Below the pieces are notes generated by a model that had not been told where the DNA came from, searched no databases, and saw nothing but the letters and a program-made list of their open reading frames with translations. A stretch of DNA of 64,000 nt from Aurantiacibacter luteus (lineage in GTDB: Bacteria > Pseudomonadota > Alphaproteobacteria > Sphingomonadales > Sphingomonadaceae): contig NZ_LBHB01000001.1 in assembly GCF_001010945.1 (NCBI RefSeq), positions 248,001 to 312,000 on the forward strand, read 5' to 3'. Positions 35,021 to 41,826 of the stretch are shown here, piece after piece; the first letter of the stretch is position 1, and each line of letters starts with the position of its first letter. Position numbers and translations under genes: made by a program.

Positions 35021-35379
35021 CAGTCGTTCCTTCCCATGGTGAAGACCGGCGCGAAGCCGCCCCAGATCATGCGCTTGCCGTCGAACGGCATGTCGCCGAG
35101 CTGCTCCCAGAACGGATCTTCCATCATCTTGGCGTGCGCCGCGTCGCAGGTCGCCTTGTCGGGCCAGACCATCCAGGAGAAGACGATCTTCTCGCCCGGC
35201 TCGGCCTTGGTCGCCATGCGGAAGTCGGTGTGCTTGCCGTCGGTCACGTCCTCTTCCCAGGTCTCGACGATCTCGGTGACGCCGTATTCGGCGAACTTGT
35301 CCGCCGCGGACCGGGCCATGGCGACGTAGGCGTCCTTCTTGTCCTCGGGAACGGCGATGAGAAATCCCTGTACGTACAT
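35020..35379 (-). CDS. DUF1428 family protein
   Basis: The 119-residue protein belongs to DUF1428 (YbaA type), with a ferredoxin-like dimeric alpha-beta barrel fold. MYVQGFLIAVPEDKKDAYVAMARSAADKFAEYG, then KIVFSWMVWPDKATCDAAHAKMMEDP and the closing FDGKRMIWGGFAPVF are typical. The function is unknown. ATG 35379 has a strong AGGAGAG ribosome site. It lies 4 bases after the GST gene. Confidence 0.92.
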   Translation of the reverse strand: MYVQGFLIAVPEDKKDAYVAMARSAADKFAEYGVTEIVETWEEDVTDGKHTDFRMATKAEPGEKIVFSWMVWPDKATCDAAHAKMMEDPFWEQLGDMPFDGKRMIWGGFAPVFTMGRND

Positions 35380-35383
35380 GGCT

Positions 35384-36049
35384 TTACTCTCCTCTGATCT
35401 GGTCGGGAGTTGGGGCGAAATCGGCGCACTGGGCGTCCAGCGCGCGCTGGTAGGCGGGGCGGGCATAGGCGCGGTCACGGTAGTCGACGAGAGCGGGGAA
35501 TTCGTCGATCAGGCCCTCGTCCTCGGTCTTGAAAGCCGTGGTAATCAGGATGTCGGCGATGGAGAATTCGCCCGCCAGCCAGTCCTTGCCGCCCAGAGCG
35601 TCGGCGAGACGCTGATAGCGCTTGCGGGCAAGCGGCTTGCTCGCCTCGCTGGCGGCCTGCGACCAGTCCTCTCCGGCATGGAACACACGCATCATGGTAG
35701 GGCGGAAGATCTGCGGCTCCACGCTGTTCAGCGCGGCGAAGCACCAGGCGATAGCGGTCCAGCGGCCCTGCGGATCGGCGGGCAGCAGCTTGCCGTGCTT
35801 CTCCGCGAGATAGAGAAGGATCGCGCCGCTCTCGAACAGCTCGACCTCGTCGTCCCGGTAGGCCGGGACCTGGTCGAACGGCTGCCAGCTGACGTAGTCT
35901 TCCCCTCGCGGTGTGGACGCATCGAGTAGCTTCGTGTCGTAGGCGAGGCCCAGTTCCTCGAAGGCCCAGCGCACCCGCAAGTCGCGCACGCGGCCCTTGG
36001 CGAAGTCCGGCACCCAGCCGAAGGCGCTGATGAGGGGGCGCTCGCTCAT
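35384..36049 (-). CDS. glutathione S-transferase family protein
   Basis: The 221-residue protein has an N-terminal GST fold with RVRDLRVRWAFEELGLAYDTKLLD, the cis-Pro loop FDQVPAYRDDEVELFESGAILLYLAEKHG (ES glutathione-binding pair), and a helical C-terminal domain (WLAGEFSIADILITTAF). It is the second gene of the operon, overlapping the leading VOC gene by 4 bases. Confidence 0.9.
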   Translation of the reverse strand: MSERPLISAFGWVPDFAKGRVRDLRVRWAFEELGLAYDTKLLDASTPRGEDYVSWQPFDQVPAYRDDEVELFESGAILLYLAEKHGKLLPADPQGRWTAIAWCFAALNSVEPQIFRPTMMRVFHAGEDWSQAASEASKPLARKRYQRLADALGGKDWLAGEFSIADILITTAFKTEDEGLIDEFPALVDYRDRAYARPAYQRALDAQCADFAPTPDQIRGE

Positions 36050-36501
36050 GGCGTTGCACCTTGTTGCTGGCGCTGCTGGTCCTGCTGGGCGAGGTCTTCG
36101 GGCACCTGGCTCAAATCCATCCAGTTCGGCTCCCAGATGTGGCCGTCCGGGTCCTCGAAGTCGCGGCCGTACATGAAGCCGTGGTCCTGCAGCGGATTGC
36201 AGTCCGCCACGCCGCCGTGCTGCCCGGCAAGCTCGGTGATGCGGTCGACCTCCTCCCGGCTGTCCAAGCTAATCGCCAGCATCAGCTGCGCGCTCTTCTT
36301 GGCATCCGGAATCTCCTTCGCGGTGAAAGTTTTCCAGAAATCATGCGTCAGCAGCATGACGTAGATTTCGTCCGACCACATCATCGCCGCGGCCTGATCG
36401 TTGGTGAACTGCGGATTGTTGGTGAAGCCCAGCGCCTCGTAGAACGCCATCGAGCGTTTGAGGTCGGCCACCGGCAGGTTCACGAAAATCATCTTTGCCA
36501 T
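36046..36501 (-). CDS. VOC superfamily (glyoxalase-like) protein, operon leader
   Basis: The 151-residue protein has one VOC domain: KMIFVNLPVADLKRSMAFYEALGFTNNPQF and HGFMYGRDFEDPDGHIWEPNWMD, with the metal-type His and Glu near the C-terminus (HIWEP). The C-terminal tail is glutamine-rich (LAQQDQQRQQQ). ATG 36501 has GGAGAG 5 bases upstream; an in-frame ATG at 36564 lies in the operator and is rejected. It is the first gene of the nine-gene operon divergent from the HxlR-type regulator. Confidence 0.9.
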   Translation of the reverse strand: MAKMIFVNLPVADLKRSMAFYEALGFTNNPQFTNDQAAAMMWSDEIYVMLLTHDFWKTFTAKEIPDAKKSAQLMLAISLDSREEVDRITELAGQHGGVADCNPLQDHGFMYGRDFEDPDGHIWEPNWMDLSQVPEDLAQQDQQRQQQGATP

Positions 36502-36529
36502 CGCATCTCTCCTGTCGCCGACTCGGTAC

Positions 36530-36558
36530 TTGCAAATCATGCGGGTAGAGGTTACAAA
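36530..36558 (+). promoter_or_regulatory. candidate promoter of the HxlR-type regulator (possibly leaderless)
   Basis: TTGCAA (36530-36535) and TACAAA (36553-36558) are separated by exactly 17 bases. The predicted start of transcription falls at 36564-36567, at the ATG (36567), and no ribosome site precedes that ATG. The mRNA may therefore be leaderless. Consensus matches are moderate (4 of 6 in each box). Confidence 0.45.
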
Positions 36559-36564
36559 AAGCAA
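36536..36564 (-). promoter_or_regulatory. candidate promoter of the nine-gene operon
   Basis: On the minus strand TTGCTT (36564-36559) and CATGAT (36541-36536) are separated by 17 bases. Transcription would begin near 36529, giving a leader of about 28 bases that contains GGAGAG (36512-36507) before the ATG at 36501. It overlaps the divergent regulator promoter and the dyad at 36550-36566. Confidence 0.45.
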
Positions 36565-36587
36565 CCATGAAGTTACGAGAAGAAACC
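36550..36587. promoter_or_regulatory. two direct copies of a dyad, probable HxlR-family operators
   Basis: GGTTACAAAAAGCAACC (36550-36566) is a 6-5-6 dyad with one mismatch. AGTTACGAGAAGAAACC (36571-36587) repeats the same pattern inside codons 2-7 of the regulator. The two are 21 bases apart, two DNA turns, so they face the same side. HxlR-type repressors are known to bind this kind of GTTAC-N5-GTAAC dyad. The first copy covers both divergent promoters, which suggests autoregulation and control of the operon. Confidence 0.6.
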
Positions 36588-37238
36588 AGCGCGCACGGCA
36601 AGTGGTATGACGACGCCTGCGGCACGGCCTTCGCCATGGAATTGGTGGGCGAGCGCTGGTCGCTGCTGATCGTCAGGGAGCTTATGTTCGGGCCGCTCAG
36701 GTTTTCCGACCTTCGCGCCGGACTGCCCGCCATTTCGGCCAAGGTGTTGACCGAGCGGCTTGCCGGGCTGGAGGGCGCGGGCATTGTCGCCCGTCGCAAG
36801 CTGGCGCCACCCGCCGCGGTGCAGGTTTACGAGCTGACCAAGTGGGGCCGGGCGGCGGACGCGGCGATAATGGAGCTCGGCCGCTGGGCTGCGCTCTCCT
36901 CTCGCCACGATCCGACGCTGCCGCTCTCGCCCGCCTCGCTGATGATGTCGTTTCGCACGATGATCGACCGTGAAGCCGCCGCAGGCCTCGACGCCGATCT
37001 CGCCTTCGTCGTCGCCGGGCAGAGCTTTCGCGCGGGCGTGAAGGGCGGTGCGCTCGCGATCGTGCGCGGGCCTGCCGATGGGGCGCAGGCTGTGATGCGC
37101 GCGCCCGCCGCCATGCCCATCGCCGCCCACGTCTACGGCGACGTTCCGCTCGGTGAATTGCCGGTGGAGGTGGAGGGCGATGCGGCGCTGATGGCGCGCT
37201 TCGTCGCCTGTGTATGGTTGCCCGAAAAGATGGCCTGA
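36567..37238 (+). CDS. HxlR-family winged-helix transcriptional regulator with C-terminal extension
   Basis: The 223-residue protein has an HxlR winged-helix domain in residues about 12-105: CGTAFAMELVGERWSLLIVRELMFGPLRFSDLRAGLPAISAKVLTERLAGLEGAGIVAR. A second domain, residues about 115-220, is Ala/Val-rich and resembles the SCP2-like ligand-binding extension found in some HxlR proteins (LAFVVAGQSFRAGV, AIVRGPADGAQAVM). It lacks the N-terminal sensing cysteine pair of HypR-type members; C18 is present in CGTAF. It is divergent from the nine-gene operon and probably controls it. The ligand is unknown. Confidence 0.87.
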   Translation: MKLREETSAHGKWYDDACGTAFAMELVGERWSLLIVRELMFGPLRFSDLRAGLPAISAKVLTERLAGLEGAGIVARRKLAPPAAVQVYELTKWGRAADAAIMELGRWAALSSRHDPTLPLSPASLMMSFRTMIDREAAAGLDADLAFVVAGQSFRAGVKGGALAIVRGPADGAQAVMRAPAAMPIAAHVYGDVPLGELPVEVEGDAALMARFVACVWLPEKMA

Positions 37239-37290
37239 GGCCTTATCCCGTGTTGCAGCGCGGGGAGGCCGCGTCTAGGCACCGCCCGCG

Positions 37291-38274
37291 ATGGACCAGT
37301 TCGAAAACAGAATAGCCTACGAAGATTTCGCCCTTGCCGAGCCGACCAGGGAGGTCAGCGTGCGCGAGGTGTTCGGGATCGACACCGATCTTGTCGTGCG
37401 CGGCTTCGAGCACGGCGACGAACGCGTGCCCGATACCGACCCCAACTACGTATTCGACCCGGATACGACGCTCGCGATCCTCGCCGGCTTCGAGCACGAT
37501 CGGCGCGTGATGGTGCAGGGCTATCACGGCACCGGCAAGTCGACCCATATCGAGCAGGTCGCCGCGCGCCTCAACTGGCCTACGGTTCGCATCAACCTCG
37601 ACGCGCACATCAGCCGCATCGACCTGATTGGGCGCGATGCCATCGTGTTGCGCGACGGGTTGCAGGTGACCGAGTTCCGCGAAGGCCTGCTGCCCTGGGC
37701 GCTGCAGCACCCGGTGGCGCTGGTGTTCGACGAGTACGACGCCGGGCGGCCGGACGTGATGTTCGTGATCCAGCGCGTGCTGGAGCAGGCGGGCAAGCTG
37801 ACCCTGCTCGACCAGAACCGCGTGATCCGCCCGAATCCGCACTTCCGCCTGTTCGCCACGGCCAACACCGTGGGCCTGGGCGATACGAGCGGGCTCTACC
37901 ACGGCACGCAGGCGATCAACCAGGGGCAGATGGACCGCTGGAACATCGTCGTCGGCCTCAACTACCTCCCCGCAGAGACCGAGCGCGAGATCGTCGGCGC
38001 CAAGACCACTCTCGATGCCAAGCTGGTGGCCGACATGATCCGCGTCGCCGACCTTTCGCGCCAGGGCTTCATGAACGGCGACATCTCCACCGTGATGAGC
38101 CCGCGCACGGTCATCACCTGGGCGCAGAACACCGAGATCTTCGGCGACCCGGGCTTCGCTTTCCGCCTCAGCTTCCTCAACAAGTGCGACGAGGCGGAGC
38201 GCACGCTGGTGGCCGAATACTACCAGCGCGTGTTCGGCGTAGACCTCCCCGAAAGCGTCGTTTCCAAGGCCTGA
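37291..38274 (+). CDS. cobS: cobaltochelatase subunit CobS
   Basis: CobS is the AAA+ ATPase subunit of the aerobic CobNST cobaltochelatase that inserts cobalt into hydrogenobyrinic acid diamide. The 327-residue protein has Walker [10 protein letters not shown] (about 84-92), Walker [10 protein letters not shown] and [16 protein letters not shown] sensor 1 ([15 protein letters not shown]). CobT normally follows; here the next gene is an M28 peptidase, so cobT must lie elsewhere. The related bolA and J-domain genes lie 6.6 kb upstream. Confidence 0.95.
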   Translation: MDQFENRIAYEDFALAEPTREVSVREVFGIDTDLVVRGFEHGDERVPDTDPNYVFDPDTTLAILAGFEHDRRVMVQGYHGTGKSTHIEQVAARLNWPTVRINLDAHISRIDLIGRDAIVLRDGLQVTEFREGLLPWALQHPVALVFDEYDAGRPDVMFVIQRVLEQAGKLTLLDQNRVIRPNPHFRLFATANTVGLGDTSGLYHGTQAINQGQMDRWNIVVGLNYLPAETEREIVGAKTTLDAKLVADMIRVADLSRQGFMNGDISTVMSPRTVITWAQNTEIFGDPGFAFRLSFLNKCDEAERTLVAEYYQRVFGVDLPESVVSKA

Positions 38275-38331
38275 TTGCGCGGGCCTGCGGGCGCGTCGCA
38301 TTTTTGCAATTAGGCGGCTGCGGGCGGCCTT

Positions 38332-38361
38332 AATTCCCCCACACCACTTGTAGGGGGAATT
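38332..38361 (+). promoter_or_regulatory. stem-loop that buries the ribosome site of the first M28 peptidase
   Basis: AATTCCCCC (38332-38340) pairs perfectly with GGGGGAATT (38353-38361) across a 12-base loop. The right arm is the only purine-rich ribosome site (AGGGGG, 38352-38357, 9 bases before ATG 38367). In RNA the stem would occlude ribosome binding, which suggests translational control. No T-run follows, so it is unlikely to be a simple terminator, although it could also limit read-through from cobS. Confidence 0.5.
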
Positions 38362-38366
38362 GTGTC

Positions 38367-39971
38367 ATGATTCGCTTTGCTTGCCTGCTGCTCTCCACTT
38401 CTCTGCCGCTCGCCCTCGCTGCACCTGCCGCCGCGCAGGTGGACGTCGATACCGCCATGCTGGAGCGCGACGTCACCATCCTCTCCGCCGACGACATGGA
38501 GGGCCGCGAGGCCGGCACGCGCGGGCACGAGCGCGCGGCGGGCTATGTTGCCGGGCGCATGGCTGCCATGGGGCTGGAGCCCGCAGGCGATGACGGCACC
38601 TATTTCCAAAGGGTGCCGCTGCTGAGCTACCGGTTGGCCGAGACCGGCAATTCGCTCGCCATCGAGGGGATGGACCCGCTGATCTTTGCGCAGGACTACG
38701 TCTCGAGCGGCGGACCTCGCTATCAGACCGCCAATTTCACCGCGCCGCTGGTGTTCGTGGGTTACGGGCTGGATATGCCGGGGCGCAACGATTTCGAGGG
38801 CGTGGACCTCAACGGCGCCATTGCGGTGCGCGTGGGCGGCCTGCCCGACGGCATAAATCCCGAGGAAGCGGCCTACCTCAACTACACCGCCGGCAAGCGC
38901 GTTTCCGATCGCGGGGCGGTGGGCATGCTCATGCTGGCCACGCCGGAAATGACGGCGAGGTATCCGTGGGAGATGGCCACCCGAGGTTACGCGGCGGAGC
39001 GCGTCATGACCTGGGTCGAGGCGGACGGCACGGGCCGCACGCAGAGCCCCAACTTCCGCGTCGGCGGGATGCTCTCGGAGGATGCCGCGCGTCGCCTGTT
39101 CGCCGGGCAGGACTTCGATTTCGACGATATCGCCGCCGCCGAGGCCACGCCCGAGGGCAGGATGCCCAGCTTCGCGCTCGGCCGCACGGCCACGGTCGAG
39201 GTCGCCAGCACCTACGAGCGGATCGATTCGCCCAACGTCGTCGGCATGATTCGCGGCAGCGACCCCGCGCTGGCAGGCGAATACGTGGTGCTCACCGCGC
39301 ACCTCGACCACGTCGGCATCATCCCAACCGAGGAGGAGGGCGACGACGAGATCTACAACGGCGCGCTCGACAATGCCGTGGGCGTCGCATCGCTGCTGGA
39401 GGTTGCGCGCCTGCTCGCCGCCGATCCGCCGCGCCGTTCGGTGCTGGTGATCGCCGTCACCGCCGAGGAGAAGGGGCTGATCGGGTCGAGCTACAATGCG
39501 ACCCATCCCACCGTCCCGCGCGATGCGATCGTGGCCAACGTCAACCTCGACATGCCCATCGCCACCTACGATTTCACCGACGTCGTCGCGCGCGGGGCCG
39601 AGCATTCGACGCTGAACGCGGCCATCGACGCGGCCGCGCGGGAATACGGTCTCACCCTCAGCCCGGACCCCACGCCGGAGCAGGGTTTTTTCGCCCGATC
39701 CGACCAGTTCAGCTACGTGAGGGAAGGGGTGCCCGCCGTGGCCGTCTCTCCCGGTTTCGCCGATGGCGGCATGGAGGCGCAGATGGCGGTCTTCGAAGCG
39801 CACTATCACCAGGCGAGCGACCAGGTCGGTCTCGTCAGCTTCCCCGCGATCGGCAAGTTCGCCGGGGTCAACTACCTCATCGCCCGCAACGTGGCGACCA
39901 TGGCGGAGCGGCCCGCGTGGAACCCGGGCGATTTCTTCGGCGAAACTTACGCCGCGCGCACACCGAATTAG
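38367..39971 (+). CDS. exported M28 family zinc aminopeptidase-like protein (first copy)
   Basis: The 534-residue protein has a signal peptide (MIRFACLLLSTSLPLALAAPAAA then QVD). Residues about 120-290 resemble a PA-domain-like insertion. The M28 catalytic domain (about 290-510) has the metal ligands of the family: TAHLDHVG (His), YNGALDNAVG (Asp), TAEEKGLIGS (Glu-Glu), NLDMP (Asp) and the late HYHQASD (His). It should cleave N-terminal residues from peptides in the periplasm. It is 37% or more alike by eye to the next gene, and the two form a tandem pair. Confidence 0.92.
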   Translation: MIRFACLLLSTSLPLALAAPAAAQVDVDTAMLERDVTILSADDMEGREAGTRGHERAAGYVAGRMAAMGLEPAGDDGTYFQRVPLLSYRLAETGNSLAIEGMDPLIFAQDYVSSGGPRYQTANFTAPLVFVGYGLDMPGRNDFEGVDLNGAIAVRVGGLPDGINPEEAAYLNYTAGKRVSDRGAVGMLMLATPEMTARYPWEMATRGYAAERVMTWVEADGTGRTQSPNFRVGGMLSEDAARRLFAGQDFDFDDIAAAEATPEGRMPSFALGRTATVEVASTYERIDSPNVVGMIRGSDPALAGEYVVLTAHLDHVGIIPTEEEGDDEIYNGALDNAVGVASLLEVARLLAADPPRRSVLVIAVTAEEKGLIGSSYNATHPTVPRDAIVANVNLDMPIATYDFTDVVARGAEHSTLNAAIDAAAREYGLTLSPDPTPEQGFFARSDQFSYVREGVPAVAVSPGFADGGMEAQMAVFEAHYHQASDQVGLVSFPAIGKFAGVNYLIARNVATMAERPAWNPGDFFGETYAARTPN

Positions 39972-40008
39972 GCTGGCGTTCACGCGCGGCGGGTTTACAT
40001 TCGTCGCC

Positions 40009-41649
40009 ATGAAACAACGCCTTGTCGCGGCGACGCTCGCCATCGCCGTTCTCGTATCGCCCGCGGTCTCGGCCGCCGGGGAAACCGACCGCGCTACGCT
40101 GGAGCATGACGTGCGCGTACTGGCGGACGATGCGATGGAAGGGCGCGCGGCGGGGACTCCTGGCTACCAGCGGGCGGTCGACTACGTGTCGCGGCGCATG
40201 GCCGATATCGGGCTGCAGCAGGGCGGCGACCGTGACGACACGGACCGCGACTGGGTGCAGGATTTCTCGCTCGTGCGCTACGGCCCCGCGCGCGACACGC
40301 GCATGGCGATTGTCGGTGCCGACGGCGGGCGGGGCGAGAAGCTCGATTACGGCCTGGATTTCGTCGGCGGCGGGCTGGCGGGCGCGGGCGAGGGGCGGGC
40401 CGAGGCGGAGATCGTCTTCGTCGGCTATGGGCTCGACCTGCCGGCGCTCGGATACGACGACCTCGACGGCGTCGACCTGACCGGCAAGATCGCGCTGTGG
40501 GTACCGAGCGACCTCGAGGCGAGCGACCCGCTGCTTGCCGCGCACCTGCTGCAGACTGGCGGCGACCGCTTCGCCGCGCGTGGAGCGGTAGGTTCGATCA
40601 TGCTATGGACCCCCGCGCTCAGCGAGCGCTTCGGGTGGATGCAGGCGCGCAATTTCCTCGCCGGGTCGAGCGGGACGACCTGGCTGGCACCCGACGGCAC
40701 GCCCTACGATCCGGGCGCGGGCATGCAGTTCCAGCTGGTCGCTTCGCCCCAACTCTCGCGCCGCCTGCTCGAAGGCCAGCCGCTCGATCTGGACGCGCTT
40801 GCCGCCGCGCAATTCGCCGGCACGAGTGCGCTGCCCGCCTTCGATACCGGGCTGAAGGCGCGCGTGGATTACGCGGTCGAGGTAGAGCACCGGCTCGACA
40901 CCGGCAACGTGGTGGGGATGTTGCCCGGCACCGATCCCGCGCTCGCCGACCAGTACGTGGTGATGACCGCGCACCTCGACCATGTCGGCGTTCGGGCCGG
41001 CAACGGGCGCGAGGGCGACCTGCTTTTTAACGGCGCGATGGACAATGCCGTGGGCGTCGCCATGTTGCTGGAGACGGCGCGGCTGATGGCCGCCAATCCG
41101 CCGCGCCGCCCGATGCTGTTCGTGGCGCTGGGGGCGGAGGAACTGGGCCTGCTCGGCAGTTCCTACCACGCCGCCCATCCGGACCTCGAAGGCGGGACGG
41201 TCGCGGTCAACGTCAACGTCGACATGCCCATCCTCACCTGGCCGTTCAGCGACCTGGTGGCCTTCGGGGCGGACCGGTCGAACATCTACGGCACCGTGGC
41301 CGCGGCGGCGGCCGGGCACGGGCTGAAGCTGGTGCCCGATCCCAACCCGGACGAGGGGTTCTTTTTCCGCTCCGACCAGTATTCCTACGTCCAGCGCGGC
41401 GTTCCCGCGGTCTATCTCGACGTCGGCTTCGGCAACGGCGGCGACGTGGCGCAACAGGCCTTTCTTTCCGCGAACTATCACCAACCTTCGGACGAGGTAT
41501 CGGGCGTCGATTTCGACCAGCTCCAGCGCTTCGCCGACGTTGCCTACGACGTGACGCGCGGGGTGGCGGACATGGATGCGCGACCGGCGTGGAATGCGGG
41601 CGACGTGTTCGGACCGCTGTTCGGTGGCCCGATCGCGGACGCACCCTGA
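40009..41649 (+). CDS. exported M28 family zinc aminopeptidase-like protein (second copy)
   Basis: The 546-residue protein has a signal peptide (MKQRLVAATLAIAVLVSPAVSAAG) and the same layout as its neighbour. All M28 ligands are present: TAHLDHVG, FNGAMDNAVG, GAEELGLLGS, NVDMP and NYHQPSD. It begins 37 bases after the first copy, probably on the same transcript. The pair looks like an ancient tandem duplication, with conserved N-terminal motif LxDDxMEGRxAGT in both. The ribosome site is weak (GGCGGG). Confidence 0.92.
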   Translation: MKQRLVAATLAIAVLVSPAVSAAGETDRATLEHDVRVLADDAMEGRAAGTPGYQRAVDYVSRRMADIGLQQGGDRDDTDRDWVQDFSLVRYGPARDTRMAIVGADGGRGEKLDYGLDFVGGGLAGAGEGRAEAEIVFVGYGLDLPALGYDDLDGVDLTGKIALWVPSDLEASDPLLAAHLLQTGGDRFAARGAVGSIMLWTPALSERFGWMQARNFLAGSSGTTWLAPDGTPYDPGAGMQFQLVASPQLSRRLLEGQPLDLDALAAAQFAGTSALPAFDTGLKARVDYAVEVEHRLDTGNVVGMLPGTDPALADQYVVMTAHLDHVGVRAGNGREGDLLFNGAMDNAVGVAMLLETARLMAANPPRRPMLFVALGAEELGLLGSSYHAAHPDLEGGTVAVNVNVDMPILTWPFSDLVAFGADRSNIYGTVAAAAAGHGLKLVPDPNPDEGFFFRSDQYSYVQRGVPAVYLDVGFGNGGDVAQQAFLSANYHQPSDEVSGVDFDQLQRFADVAYDVTRGVADMDARPAWNAGDVFGPLFGGPIADAP

Positions 41650-41826
41650 CTTCGCGGCCGCCAGTGCCGGCCCTGCCGGTTCTGGCACGGGGCTCTATCA
41701 CCTGATATTCAGGCAGGGCCGGGCATGGCGCGGCGGGTTCGCAATCGAGGACAGGGCGACGAGGTCGATGGTCCAATTTCACTCGCAATCACTGTATTGC
41801 TGCGCTAACACAGCAGGGTGAAGGTT

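Noticed and set aside
36502-36564. Upstream extension (MLFVTSTRM...) of the first VOC gene
   Set aside because: It would place the start codon in the operator/promoter region; ATG 36501 has a good ribosome site.
30652-37290. Genomic island with mobility genes
   Set aside because: No integrase, transposase or tRNA attachment site is seen; only the broken synteny and the repeat suggest insertion.
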